Translations under genes and position numbers: made by a program
The notes under the pieces: model-generated
What the model saw: the letters and a program-made list of their open reading frames with translations, nothing else
Told to the model about the DNA's origin: nothing
The model's database searches: none
Assembly: GCA_026419785.1 (NCBI GenBank)
Contig: JAODTK010005885.1
Span: 62,001-126,000 of the forward strand
Source of the DNA: Sclerodactyla briareus
Lineage: Eukaryota; Echinodermata; Holothuroidea; Dendrochirotida; Sclerodactylidae
Length of the DNA stretch: 64,000 bases
Reading direction: 5' to 3'
Part shown: piece by piece, positions 36,542 through 47,689 of the stretch
Position numbering within the stretch: the stretch's first letter is position 1
How the letters are laid out: every line of letters begins with the position of its first letter

Positions 36542-37111
36542 GTAAGTCAGCTCTGAGCCCAATGGGGGGTTTTGAGAGTCAGAACCCCTCCCCTCCTCCC
36601 CAATGACCCAAGTGATCAATAAACTTTTTACACAAAACTGGAGTTTTTGCAGTTCAGCAAGAGCGGTGCGGTCCCCACCCCTCAACAAGTGGGGGGGGGG
36701 GGGGGGGGGGGGGGGGTGGATATGGCCACATTTTCAAATTCTACTGTTTTGAAAAATGTTAAAGTCAATGGGAGCATAGTGTCAAAAAGTGGGGGACATG
36801 ATCCCCCCGTCCCCAACTGTTTGATGCCCATGCAGCAGTAGTATTTTGCAGCTGTTATTCAAATCAAATATGGCAGCAACCATCAATGTGTCTAGGGGCC
36901 CATAAATTGTACTCCATTTGACTAAAAGGGAGGGTGAGGCACACCCCTTTGGTTCCGACTCAACCCCAATTTTTCAGAACTGGAATGTCTTATCCAACCT
37001 GACCCAATGAGTACTCTTTTATAGAGTATAGCTTTGTTATAATCATTGTTGTCCATATATTCTCTGTTGTAAAAATTCTAACCTATATATCAAATCATTT
37101 TTCTCTTGCAG
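36542..37111. other. Intron with G tract 36691-36716
   Basis: A 26-base G tract is the only notable feature. The intron ends in TTTTTCTCTTGCAG, a strong acceptor. Confidence 0.6.
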
Positions 37112-37213
37112 GTGACCAAAAGGCCTGCCCAAATCACCCCCTATAACATTGTTATGCCCCCTCCTATGCCTACTCTCAAGCCAAGGAAGCATCTGTTGTC
37201 TGGATTAGATCAG
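37112..37213 (+). CDS. KCNT1: KCNT-like exon: RCK2 (YN.IVP and RK.L motifs)
   Basis: This open exon has 34 codons with a strong acceptor and the donor GTAATT. It reads VTKRPAQITPYNIVMPPP and then LKPRKHLLSGLDQ. The family has [20 protein letters not shown] and then LLLD here. Matching points are YN.IVP (YNIVMP), RK.L and the final LD. The overall fit is weaker than in other exons, perhaps from compensating indels. It ends in phase 0. Position between the EDISLYG exon and the EGS exon is exactly as expected. Confidence 0.65.
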
Positions 37214-38289
37214 GTAATTCCATGGGTCCATTTGGCTCCTATATTCAGAACCTGCTTGTTTTGTGTTTTTAGGTGTCTGATTTTGCTCTTTGGACTTTGG
37301 GTCAATTTCCTGCTTCATGCTTACGATAATCTGAAGTTAATGTCCTTGAATGATGGTACTTTCGGTTGGTTTTTTTGCTTTAGTCCGCTTGCTCATGGCA
37401 GAGCACACATGCGGAAGCAATGATCCACCATTCCACTTGATAATCATCTGCCCATATCCTCCACCTCTTATGATAATAATTCTATATCCACTACGTTTTT
37501 TATCTCACTCCCAGCTGATAGCATTAGCTCCTGATTGGCTTTCACACCAGTGTAATTCCTCATCTGACAGCTTCCTTCTCCTGGCGTCATAGTGTTATGG
37601 CCTCATCACACTATTGATTCGTTTTTCCACTGATATAGCCCTTATTTTTATATGGTCTAACTGTATGGCTACTAGGAAACTTGTGTCACCTTTTCCCCAG
37701 ATGTAAACACGAGCCTGATATTTTGACATTGTGACGATGCATGGGCGTGGACGGGTAACAGACATTTGCAATTGTCAGAAAATCCCTTATTGCTTCATTT
37801 CATGGAAGGATAGCTGCCATGCAATACAGCTTCCAATATTCCTAATATTGTAAGCTTGTTATATCAGCATGCTGACATACTGCCTTACACCACATTACAT
37901 TGTGATATTAGATAGCAGATTCGTTTCACTTCCCATGGTGGAAGCTTCCCCACCCTTTCAATGCCATATAGTCAACCCCTAATAGTTCCTTTGCAGCATT
38001 CCTCTATAGGCGACAATACTCGACATAGTAGTTTTGGACAACATTGGTAATTTTTGTTTGTCGAGCAAGAAAAGCTCCTAGTTGTGTAACTCTCCCGTTG
38101 TTTGGGAAATTCTCTCTGGATACTCACGATGCCTCGCTTCGAAAATACAATTGTAGTGAATCAATCAATACAAGTGCTCTGAAATACTAGATTGATTTGA
38201 TTGCCCAACAAGTATCCCATGAATAGAAGAAATATGAATGAGTGATACAAAACCTCACTTCCTCAACTGAGGAATCTTGTTGTTAATGT
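37214..38289. other. Intron; nothing recognised
   Basis: No exon or RNA gene was noticed. The open frames at 37106-37592 are largely the exon's own extension into intron. Confidence 0.5.
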
Positions 38290-38690
38290 GGTTACAATGC
38301 ATGACGACGTATGTGTTTGTAACGTCCATTCGCCCATCTATTCTAATCTTCCTGTGTGTTGTTACGTTCCATTCATCCTGTGTGTTGTTGCATTTTGATT
38401 AACCTGTCTTCTCTACCCTTCATGTGTGTAGGTTTCATTCAACTGCCTATTGTAATTCTCCTGTGTGTTGTTACGTTTCCTTTCACCCTGTCTATTTTAC
38501 TCTTCCGGTGTGTGGTTTCCATTCCATTCGCCTTCCTATCTCTTCTTTCTGTGTGTTTGTTATATTTCTTTCACCTGTCTGTTTCACTGTTCTGTGTGTT
38601 TTACTGTTTTCCATTGCACCTCTCTTGTACTTTCCATGTGTGTGTTCCTACTTTCTATTCACCAGTCTCAATTTCTTCTTCAAGGATTGT
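38290..38690. repeat. Degenerate tandem repeat of about 45-47 bp, about eight copies
   Basis: Units have the pattern CCTGTGTGTTGTTACGTTCC, then ATTCACCTGTCTATTYTAC-like sequence. Overlapping cysteine- and serine-rich open frames (38356-38710) arise from the repeats. Confidence 0.75.
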
Positions 38691-39500
38691 CAGTGATGGT
38701 AACTAATTGAAGTGGATGGGACATTTTATCTTTAAAACTGGCACAGATGAAAGGGAATACATGGTCAGATTCACAAATTTCAGGAAGATATCTGCTGGAA
38801 TGATGAAATTGGAGTTTTCGTATATTATATTCATTGTGATTTGTGAGTTTCGTAGTGACCATCCATGCCGAGACATGACGATTTGCTATCTGAGCGAAAT
38901 GTCCCATGATTACGCATACCCACCAGTTGGTGGTATCTCGGAAGTCCCCTATCGAAAAGGGCATTCTCTTGGCCGTTTCATGTTGTAGCACACTCGCTTC
39001 ACACCGCCATGTGAACACAAGGTCCCTTGGACGACTGCAGCAAATACACTGGCCTAAACCAACAACATTATCCTAGTAGCTGCTGAATCTGCGTCGTCGC
39101 GATGGTTACTTGTGTTTCTCATCCGGACACACTGGCGCCCAAGCACACCTTAGAAACCCTTGTTGTAATCATCGAAAAGAGGTAATTGATTTAATTTCCC
39201 TGCATCTCATATCCAAAGTAAACTGCATTGTTTTGCCCTTGATAATTTTTCATTTATTCATGTGCTGATTAATTGTCCTAATTGCATGATTTCCAGCACA
39301 TTTTGAAGTTTGCAGGATTTTCAGTGAACGCGTGGATATGTGTACAATCTCATCTATTATTCAAATATTCGCATCTGCAAATGGGATCTTCAAATTGGTT
39401 TTTGTCTTTTTCAACTACAAATGGCATCAGTTAAATTTTCTGTCTCTGATTATAATTGCTAACCAATTAGAATCACCTTTATTCTTTATTTGCATCACAG
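38691..39500. other. Intron; unclassified sequence
   Basis: Open frames on both strands (93 codons + at 38707-38988 and 112 codons - at 38680-39018) overlap fully and show no motifs. Probably a degenerate repeat. The region ends in the acceptor TTGCATCACAG. Confidence 0.4.
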
Positions 39501-39572
39501 GCCTGAACACTGCTTTCCTGAGACTATTGCCGGCTTCCCCTATGGTGCTACTACATGAGGGCTCATAGACAA
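39501..39572 (+). CDS. KCNT1: KCNT-like exon: RCK2 (PEH.F.E.I, EGS.DN)
   Basis: This 72-base exon reads PEHCFPETIAGFP in one frame, against the family's PDHHFLEAICCFP. A one-base shift gives MVLLHEGS, against MVYYMEGS, and then a second shift ends with DN before the donor GTAAGA. Both halves agree in order and spacing, so the exon needs two indels: one near CCCCTATGG and one near TCATAGAC. Read as it stands it would stop at TGA. It is the small RCK2 exon seen in this family between LLLD and LDSLL. Confidence 0.85.
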
Positions 39573-39844
39573 GTAAGACAACTCTGTGTAACCCCCCCCC
39601 CCCTCCCCTCACACACCCCCTCATTAATATACTGGGTTGCAGGTAAGTGTGTTGCCTGATGTAGGGGTTCCGGGCATGATGTGTTGTAGTTTATCTTCAT
39701 ATTGCTGGCTGTAATCATAGGCCGAGTGAGGAACATCAATAGCCATAACCTTCAACAAAAGAACTGACCTGCTAATTCTCACAGGAACATTGACTTTGTT
39801 TTCATATTTTGTGTAAACAAAACGATTTTTTTGTCACATTAGCG

Positions 39845-40135
39845 AGTGTGTCCAGAGTGGTAGATTGAGGTGGCTTGGCCATGTCCAAGAAATGCAGATG
39901 ATAACTGGGTAAGAAGTCTAGGGAGATTCAGGTGACTGGCCCATGTGGCAGAGGTAGGCCCCGAGACCTGGGAATTAGGTTATTCCATAGTGATCTGGCA
40001 ACCGTAGGTAGACACCGTGCTCTTGCACAGAAAGGTAATTGGAAGCAGTCGCTTGCCGTCAGACCTCTGTCTACCATGCCGCATGATATTGACGTTAAAC
40101 TGTCTTATGATGATGATGCTGGCTAGTGGAAATCG
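39845..40135 (+). mobile_element. 3' end of a non-LTR retrotransposon (LINE)
   Basis: The first part reads SGRLRWLGHVQEMQ, a signature of the C-terminus of LINE proteins (consensus RRLRWLGHV). After a frameshift the second reads GRGRPRDL, and further on RPLSTMPHDIDVKLSYDDD, typical of the same tails (GRGRP.L.W then PRDIDVK). Two or more indels separate the parts, so it is a fragment. It sits in the intron before the next RCK2 exon. The LINE clade cannot be fixed. Confidence 0.7.
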
Positions 40136-40377
40136 TAATCCTTGGGGACAAGCTGGAATGTCCTATACATCGCCACATTCTAATCTAATCTGTGCCAACA
40201 TTAAGGTGTGGTTCTCGATTTTTTTTTCAAAACCAAAGAATGTATGAAGAGTTGAAGGCCTTCAGGTTACTTTGTGCGAATAAATACATACGAACATGTT
40301 ATGGTTCAACAACCAAAAGTTAGGTGTAATATACAGTTCCCAATAACCTGTTTTTTTGTTTTCTCAGCCTTGACCAC
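40136..40377. other. Intron end
   Basis: It ends TTTTTTTGTTTTCTCAG, a strong acceptor. No other feature. Confidence 0.5.
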
Positions 40378-40495
40378 ATGCTACGTGCAGGTATCCTCCA
40401 TCAGAACAACCGTCGTTGTTGTGGACAGGAGAGCTCTAATCTGGCTGAGCGGAGTATTGGCTGATGCTAACAATATAGCTGTACAGCCATTTTTA
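40378..40495 (+). CDS. KCNT1: KCNT-like exon: RCK2 (LDSLL..GII, VVVVD, ADANNI)
   Basis: The exon switches between frames. It starts LDHMLRAGILHQNN, against LDSLLQCGIIYADN. The next frame reads VVVVD, against LVVVD. The first frame again gives ESSNLAE, against ESTMSAE. The last part reads ADANNIAVQPFL, against ADAKTIVNVQTMF. Four or so single-base indels are therefore required in 118 bases. The acceptor is strong and the donor GTGAGT starts at 40496. RCK2 is the domain that carries much of the sodium sensitivity in this family (established knowledge; no specific sodium-site residue was identified here). Confidence 0.9.
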
Positions 40496-41554
40496 GTGAG
40501 TATCATTCTGACCTACCGTCCCTGCGAGGTCTGGAATGAGTTTCCCTCTCTGAAACATGACTCCTAGAGATCACCCTTCCCAGCTACTAGATCAGTCTAT
40601 TCCCTTCAGAAAAATAATCCCAAACTGGATTTGCACCGTTGGTCTGGCAACTGGCATCCTCACACATGTGGTCCTAGCCTAATGCTTCTTGGAATGTGAA
40701 AGTAATGAGTATTTTCTTCTTGCCTAACCAATTAGTATGTCCATGTAACATAATGCCTCCAGCTCTGATTATAGTGACAGATTATCAGTGCAGTTTCATC
40801 TGGTCATAAAGTACATTCATCCTCATAGACGAATCCTACTACCCAGCATCTTGGACAAGTAGCATTGAATGTCTATCACAATATTTGCTACAAATTCCTC
40901 CAGGCAAATGATTCTTATATTATAACATTGGTGAATTTTCACTCCCCATTTTCCTCAAGTCCCCATCATGTGAGACCTGACACTCCATTTCACAGCTATC
41001 TAATCTAGTTAGCTGCCCTTTGGATGCTTTTTGATTAATTGCTCATCCCTGCGAAAACCGTGATTCTCACTGATGGGATACTCGAGTGAGGTCTCACAAG
41101 CGGCTTAAACACTGACAAATTATCTTGACCAAGGGAACGAAGTATAATGTATAATTCAACAGAGAGTCCAATTTCCTTTTTAGCAGTTTCCGCCACACGT
41201 TACTTAGTAGTTTTGAAGAATTATTTGGATATATCCCCCCCCCCCCCTCAAAATCCCCCTGACTTCACCCCGATGAATATTGTGGTCATTGCAGCCTATA
41301 CATACAAGCTCCTGGTTTGCAGTCAATTATTACCAAAATACTACTAGGTGTTAGCTCCATTAGGCAGCTTCCTGAATTTTCACAACTGAATTCAACTGTT
41401 ATCATATAGTCCTGGATTTTGTCCTCCTACAATTTTATTTCAAACCACCACCGTTATTAAGAGAGCTAAGAGAGCTGACTCCTGAAGAGGATGTTGACTA
41501 TGGGCTACTGAAGCCTCTATTTGGCCTTCTCATATTTTCAATTTTCCCTCCCAG
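40496..41554. other. Intron; nothing recognised
   Basis: It includes a C tract at about 41237-41248. It ends in TTTTCCCTCCCAG. Confidence 0.5.
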
Positions 41555-41668
41555 GTTATTTCCTCATGTGATCATTATCAGCAGAGCTCACCCTCCGTCT
41601 AACATGAGGTTCATGCAGTTCAGAGCAAGGACTCGTACGCTCCCAATATGGCTCTTAAAAAAACCAAG
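41555..41668 (+). CDS. KCNT1: KCNT-like exon: RCK2 (SNMRFMQFRA)
   Basis: After the acceptor, one frame reads LFPHVIII, and a one-base shift gives AELT, against the family's LFPSLSITTELTHPSN. The next frame has SNMRFMQFRA, identical to the family. A missing A then gives KDSYAPNMALKK, against KDSYSLALSK. The donor GTTACG starts at 41669. The homopolymer of seven A at about 41657-41663 appears one base too long, since the following exon's phase fits only six. Three indels in 114 bases, with near-perfect protein identity across the core, is the clearest case in the gene for sequence error over decay. Confidence 0.92.
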
Positions 41669-42676
41669 GTTACGTACTGTACTGGGAGGAGCCAGGTAGT
41701 CATCACTGGAGTGTCCATTCATCGTCCACAGGTGTTCTTTTCTATATACTTGAATTTGTTAACTGAATATAGAAGGGAGCAGGTTAAATGTATGAAACTT
41801 TTTGAAGGTCCTTGGAAGCGTGGGAACCTGACTTGATTTTTCAGTGGATGAGGTATTGGAAATGAGGCAGACCTAATAAACTACAGTACAAAATGCAGGT
41901 TGAGGAAAAGACCTCTCAATGCAAAGTCAATTCAAACTGTCTCTTCAAAACTCTGTCACATGAGATTGGTGACCTTGATTTGAATGAATTCATTTATATT
42001 CCTTTAAATGATGCAATCATTTATTTACTCTTCGAAGAAAACATGAACTTCACCTTCTCTGAGAATAGAAGAATCATTATTAGTGTCCAAACTCAATAGC
42101 AAAAACTGATTTGGTCCCCTGTGCCATCATTGGACCTGATTACTAATGTATACAACCCAATAACGAGATGAGTTCGATATTTTAGCATCTTCAAACTTGA
42201 GATTTAGGGGTCATGGAATGTGCCTCCTTCCTTCATCTATGTAGTTTTCAAAATGATCCACAAACCTTGAAAGATGTTAATCTACACTTCCACTGCCCCT
42301 TTAAGGGTCTCTCGTCGAAATCATCGGTTAGATTAGCTACAAAACCAGGTATGAGTTCTTCACCATTACATAGAATACTACCCTGGCACTTGATATACCC
42401 TAATCTGGAAGTGGTGGCAATTACATACAGACAATGACTGGCATTGCCTGCCCCTTTTTCCCCCTAGAGACTGCAAGTCTCCCCATAAGTAGGGAACTGT
42501 AGCATTTTATGTCTTTTGCTTAGATACATCCCATCGAGATTCGAACTGAGTATCCAGTGACCCTATCCCAACTTTACTTCATGCTTTGGATCGCAAATAT
42601 CTTGTGTTCATGTAACTGTACATAATATCTAATGAGAATAACTGCATGCACATTTTCCCCTTCCTCTTTTATTCAG
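41669..42676. other. Intron; nothing recognised
   Basis: No repeat family or gene was recognised. It ends TCCTCTTTTATTCAG. Confidence 0.5.
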
Positions 42677-42855
42677 GAGAGACAAAAAGGGGTCCCAGAT
42701 AGCAGACATGTTCAGACTGCCGTTTGCTGCTGGTAAGTGTTCAGTGCCAGCATGCTGGCTACGCTCCTTAACCAGTCCTTCGTCAAAACTACTGACAAGC
42801 TGCAGCAGGCACTACTTGGATTGGACAAGGCACCTGACCGGCTATCTTCTGTGAG
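42677..42855 (+). CDS. KCNT1: KCNT-like exon: RCK2 (GSQIADMFRLPFAAG, KVFSASMLATLL)
   Basis: In phase with the preceding exon it reads RDKKGSQIADMFRLPFAAG, against the family's ENGSNLAFMFRLPFAAG. Then one missing G (family-like GGTAAGGTGTTC, here GGTAAGTGTTC) shifts to VFSASMLATLLNQSFVK and then LLGLDKAPD, against VFSISMLDTLLYQSFVKDY and LLGLD. The donor GTTAGT starts at 42856. The deletion creates a sequence that looks like a donor (GGTAAGTG at 42732-42739) in the middle of the exon, so an automatic annotation may end the exon there. This is the helix-rich C-terminal half of RCK2. Confidence 0.93.
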
Positions 42856-43444
42856 GTTAGTCTTTTCTGGGTGTTAGGAACTTAAGATACTTGCTTTCCC
42901 TTTGCTGTTGGGTCAACTTCCCTGGCTGGGCAGCTGAGCACACGTTCCTTACAGTCCTTCATCAGGAATTCAAGTCAGCTTCTCTCTTCCTTCTCCTGCC
43001 CTGCTAGCCCGTCAATCCAAAATGTACCCTGGGAATCATTTACAAATACCCTTCTTAACAACCACTTTCTATGCCTATCTGACAAATTAGTTGAAAGATT
43101 GCAAGGGTATGCCCGTGTGATAATATGGGTATCTAATAGTTTTATCGCTCCTAAAGGTTCTGCAGCAGTGAAGCCCTGCGATTTCCACACAATTTACCCA
43201 CTCCTGTATCTGGGAATAAAAAAAAACCGTGGAATTGAATACTGTCCACCCAGGGGTATGGTTTGCAATAGACTATTAGCTGGGAAGGATTTATCACATT
43301 TTTTCAGCCAATTTGGTCAACTTTGGGAGGCAGCTTCTTGGACATACTAGACCACGTAGAAACCAGAGGAAGAATGTGTCACTACTTTTCAAAAGAGGAA
43401 TGAGAGAGATTTTTGTCTTGCCTGAACTTTGTTCAAGGAGATGC
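42856..43444. other. Intron; nothing recognised
   Basis: Short open frames on both strands (42975-43350) without motifs. Confidence 0.45.
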
Positions 43445-43720
43445 ATAGTGGTCACTTGTTATGTGTGTGTCTGGCTGTCTGTCTGTCTGTCTGTCCATCT
43501 GTCTGTCCTGTCTGTCCGTCCGTCTGTCCGTATGTGCGGTTCGATATCTCCTGACCGTGAAAGCCATCATGCTGGGACCTTTTGTGGGTGCGGCGCTTTG
43601 AAGAGTTGCCGATGTCATCCAACTTTTCGTCCCGAAAGACCATACTCATTTGCATAAATATTTGCATATTTATGAGAAGTGGCGCCGGGACTTGGTGCAA
43701 GATATCTCTCTGATCGGTAG
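43445..43720 (+). repeat. TGTC-headed dispersed repeat, copy 2
   Basis: It starts with a (TCTG)n microsatellite at about 43468-43530 and then CCGTATGTGCGGTTCGATAT and GAAAGACCATACTCATTTGC, as in copy 1 (17395-17640). Confidence 0.85.
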
Positions 43721-44240
43721 GATTGCATTGGTGATGCTGTTCGGATTATATAACAAGTATGAAGAGTACAACGAACTGATTAATTCGTGGCATGCTATAT
43801 GCTAATTAATTAGTCTACATTTGCATAATTTCCTGCGATTTTTTGAAGTTCCGTTGGATTTTTACGAAACTCGGTGGAGATGGTTTATTATAGTCCCAAG
43901 ATATTACAGTAGGGACGAGGTCACCAAAGGTCATTCAATGTTTTAATAATTCGCATTTACCTAGTCTATTTGCATAATATATGCAGATTTTAAAGTTGGT
44001 TGAATCCTCATGAACTTGGTGGAGATGGTTCACCTTCGATCCTGATAAAGTTAACAACAGTGCAAAGGTAACTTCCGTCATTTAATGCGAATAATTTCCA
44101 TAAATTACGCAATTTAAACGAATTTTGTTAAATGGTGCCAGTAACAATTGGACTGGTCATAGGGTTCTCGTAGAGATTGGTCATGGTAATTTTTGTTTTG
44201 GTTTCAGTGATCAAACAACATCTAAAGACAGGTCAAAAGG
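43721..44240 (+). repeat. Degenerate repeat continuing from the TGTC-headed element
   Basis: Two internally similar units of about 150 bases share TTTGCATAAT, GAAGTT, GGATTTTTACGAAACTCGGT or GAATCCTCATGAACTTGGT, and GGAGATGGTT. The TGTC head, these units and a possible tail together look like a non-autonomous element. Confidence 0.6.
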
Positions 44241-45279
44241 TCAAAGGTCAAGTCTTAAGGAAATGTGCTTATTTTAGGAGTTGCAGGGCAAAGAAAATTA
44301 ACTGTCAATTTTTGGATATGTGATAGTTCTCATTTCTTCAACATAGATGAAACCAACTCTTGCGTCGATCTACCCTTGGTCAAGGGGCCAAAGGTTGATT
44401 TTGAATACTTTTGGGCGATAGCATTAGGGCAAGTGGTACTGAATTACATAATGCTTTTGGGGCTTGGTGCATCACATTGCGGCAGCATTTTTCATAAAAA
44501 CCGTCATGTAATCAAATGTTCATTTGAGGTCCAGAACTGCCAAATACTAATTTTTCTTTTCTGCATGCATTTTCTAGTGACTGTGTGTGATATGGCTGAA
44601 ATTTTGGGACAAGCTGCATATGATCAAGGGTAAACATTTTTCATAAACCGTTATGGACATCGACGTCAGTCAAGTCACTTATTCACCACAACTGTCAAAT
44701 AATAACATGTCCTTCCTGCAACAACCTCAGAGACTGTATGGCAACCTTTTTTTAGAATGTATTTCTGAGCAACCCAGCTGACCACATGATACTGAAATCA
44801 CTATTATTATACAATGCTATCAATAACAAAATTGTTGCAGATTTCACTCATTTCAACCCCTCAGGCATGTTATTTCCATGCATCTTAACTAGTATTCCTA
44901 CCTATAACAGACAGATATTTCATCTATCATGTCAAAACCTGCTTTTAACCTTACCTTGAGGTTCACTTCTCTGCCTGTCATACCTCTTTCTGGGCCCCCT
45001 ACACTGACCATATAAAGTGGTAACCTCAGTCATCTGTTACTTACTCAGGCACCTATTCAAGAACTGAAGTGTGTCAGGTTACACCTGCAGTACTCTGGTG
45101 TGAGATAGGGGGGGAGTAACTCCTTGGGAGGGCTGGTATTATATGGAATCTTATGGGTGACAATATACAGACAAACTTTATAGATAGGACCAGTTTCCTT
45201 CCACTATGGCTGTGGTCTACCTTTAGTCTCGCCAAAATGTTAACATTGAATCAGTTCACTAGGGTTTATGCAGTGTGTA
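44241..45279. other. Intron; nothing recognised
   Basis: One 122-codon + frame (44265-44633) has no motifs and no splice context; treated as chance. Confidence 0.4.
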
Positions 45280-45600
45280 TAAATGCTTATTTCAATGTAA
45301 ATGTTTAAGTTTGTTTGAATTCCATAAATGCGTTAAGTGTGGTTCACAAGTGATCCCGAGATAAGTGAAGTGAGAAAATGGTCAACAGAAAGTTGATTAT
45401 TGTCTAATTTTGACTAATTTAGGCAAATCTAGGTCCACAATTTCCCAAAACTTATATGGTAATTGAGTCCACTATTAGTAGGGTGTTTCTTCACTGCTAT
45501 ACCAGAATCTTAAGCAACTCATTAAATGCCTGTAATTGTTCGCATGGTGATTAATAGATGGAAAACACTAATCGCATAACCAGGCGAGACACTGGGGGCA
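45280..45600 (+). repeat. Dispersed repeat, about 330 bp, copy 2
   Basis: Homologous to 30340-30700 in the same orientation, with many small differences. The match includes CCGAGATAA, GAGAAAATGG, TTTCCCAAAACTTATA, TTGTTCGCATGGTGA and ACCAGGCGAGAC. Confidence 0.75.
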
Positions 45601-46079
45601 GTCGCTGTTAAGAGAGAATGACTAAACATGTGGTACTGAGATTTTTCTCTTGAATCTTGCAACAGTCACTGATCAGTCTCCTACATAAGTGAGAAGTAGT
45701 TAATACACGGAGGAGTAAACATTGCTATTGCATGTTGTTGAAGGTCTCTGGTAGCTTGAGAGATGAGTTCATCCTGAAAACATCAATGCCTACACTCTCC
45801 GTCATGCAGTTTTTTTTTTTGGATACCTTCTTATCTCAAACAGTGGTTTTGTAACTCACTTCATTAACATTCATTAACAGAGGGCAAATCTGTTAATTTC
45901 GAAAAAGTGTGCTGTAGATTCCCTAGGGCATGGCATGTGTGCCACTCCGGGCAAGACTAGTGAAACCGGTCGTGAGTGAGTTATGTAATCTATAGGAAAC
46001 TGATTAATATACTGTCAGTTCAGTTGAGCATCTTGATAAATGTTTTGTTAATCTCATTTGTTAGTTGAGGAATCACTTG

Positions 46080-46190
46080 TGAAGATATCGGAGCCGTACA
46101 TATGGAAGGCTGTTCAGAAACTCTGCCGCAACGACACATGAGGTCCCCGGTATCTACAGACAGAACTACCCACCGATAATAAATCTGAGG
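46080..46190 (+). CDS. KCNT1: KCNT-like exon: end of RCK2 (TYGRLF, GIYRQNY)
   Basis: One frame starts ESLVKISE, near the family's AMKITEG. A second frame reads RTYGRLF, and then KLCRNDT follows after a one-base change, against RTYGRLFQKLCSS. The last part reads EVPGIYRQNYPP, against AEIPIGIYRTE. The family's WI-containing block before RT is absent, so about four codons may be deleted. The acceptor is GTTAGTTGAG and the donor GTTGTC follows CTGAGG. The RTYGRLF core and the GIYR end secure the identification. Confidence 0.85.
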
Positions 46191-46239
46191 GTTGTCTAAT
46201 TTATTGAGGACACCAATGTTCTACGCCATTGCATCCATT

Positions 46240-46350
46240 ACGGACTGGTGTACGGATGTTGAATACTCAACCATGGACAAAATACTTTTGGACCACTTGT
46301 TCCTTGCTCAATGTATCATAGCTATTCAGTGCACTCCAGATAATCTCTTA
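46240..46350 (+). repeat. Short dispersed repeat, copy 1
   Basis: It contains TGGACAAAATACTTTTGGAC and then CTTGCTCAATGTATCATAGC, which matches 47055-47140 in order and orientation (TGGACCAATACTTTGGGAC, then CTTGCTCAATGTATCATAGC). Confidence 0.6.
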
Positions 46351-47054
46351 AAGGCAAATGGTCATGTAACAGAATTGCTGTGAACTAAGCACATGTGAAG
46401 GAGGACACTTCAAAACCCTACACCCCAAATGGGAGGTTTTAAGCATGTTGCTTGTTGAGATATTTCAATTTACTTTTGAGAAATTCAAGGCATCAATACA
46501 TAAGTTCCAAAAAACCCTACACAGTTAAAAGCTCTATTTGCGCCATGATAGCGGGAATGCTAATGGGCATTTACTTAAGGAGATTATTCTTTGATATTCT
46601 GTGAATAATTCTGTAAGTTTTTTTTTAATCCGTATTCAATCTATAGCTTGTTGTAGCAATATTTCTCAAGAGTTCATGTTTTACATTGACTTTGTATTAT
46701 AGGGGATCTTGCAGTTCCCCCCTCCCCCCCCCCCGTATGTCACAAAGCGAATTTTTGCATTGCTGATGGTGCCTTATTGGTACATCTGAATCGGCTGAAT
46801 CCATTTGGGTTTTGGCTGTCTGATTTACCAAATAGGAAGACCCGAAGTGCAGTCAGATTTACAAGACCATTGACCTCTAAGCTCATCTAATCAGCAGTTG
46901 CCCCTAGTAACTCCCGTCTTATTGGCTGTTTTACAACCCTGCCTCAAACTCCATACATATTTGACACAACATAAGGACGCCATTCTTGTTTCGCCGTTGT
47001 GTAACGAACACGTCTTCCTCTATGGTCTCCACTTTCTTATCCCTCCTTATCGTT
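46351..47054. other. Intron; nothing recognised
   Basis: It includes a C tract at about 46719-46733. Confidence 0.45.
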
Positions 47055-47140
47055 ACGATTTCTGGACCAATACTTTGGGACCCTCTTGCTCCCTTGCTCA
47101 ATGTATCATAGCTGTTACAAATAGGTGCACCGCTGTTGAT
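47055..47140 (+). repeat. Short dispersed repeat, copy 2
   Basis: Second copy of the repeat at 46240-46350, in the same orientation. Confidence 0.6.
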
Positions 47141-47439
47141 TGGTAGTCTGATAATCACACTGTCATACAATTAAGACTGAAATCCAGTGTCCATCAGCAA
47201 ATTTGTCCAGGGTCATTCCAGTGAATAAACCACCAACAGATTCTTCCTGGATAATTCATCCTGAGTATAACATACTCACAAAGTTGTGACCATCCTATGT
47301 TTAAATGAGCTTGTCATTGGTACTACATGTGAGTGCCTGAGGAGGTGGGGTTCAAAGGTGAGCATCGGGCGCCTGGTCTTGACTGTCAACTGCTTCTTTG
47401 GGCATATGGCGCGCTTTTCACTGTGTTTTGTCAGCTTTT

Positions 47440-47600
47440 TATCATTTATTTTCTCATCATGGTATACTTGTCAAGCAGAGAATCAGCACTATTCAAGGCC
47501 CAGCAAGGATGCAGACCTGTATGCTGCACCTAGTGTCAGCTGCGAATCCCTCACCAGGTGGCACGGAATAAGGCAATGCCTCTTTGGCGGTACCCTTAAT
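47440..47600 (+). repeat. Dispersed repeat with a partner in opposite orientation at 59680-59830
   Basis: Words AAGGCCCAGCAAGG, TGCAGACCTG, TCAGCTGCGAATCCCTCACC and AGGTGG follow each other here. The minus strand at 59680-59830 has AAGGCCCAGAGGCTGCAGGC, TCAGCTGCAAGTCTTTCACC and AGGTGC in the same order. Conceptual reading frames are also similar (C.AE...Y.RP). Confidence 0.7.
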
Positions 47601-47689
47601 GTGGGTGGGGGTAATTCCACATGCGGACGACAACCAGAATACAGTCCAACAGTCCTGAAGTGAGAGAGTCACTGTCAAATCAAGAGCAG

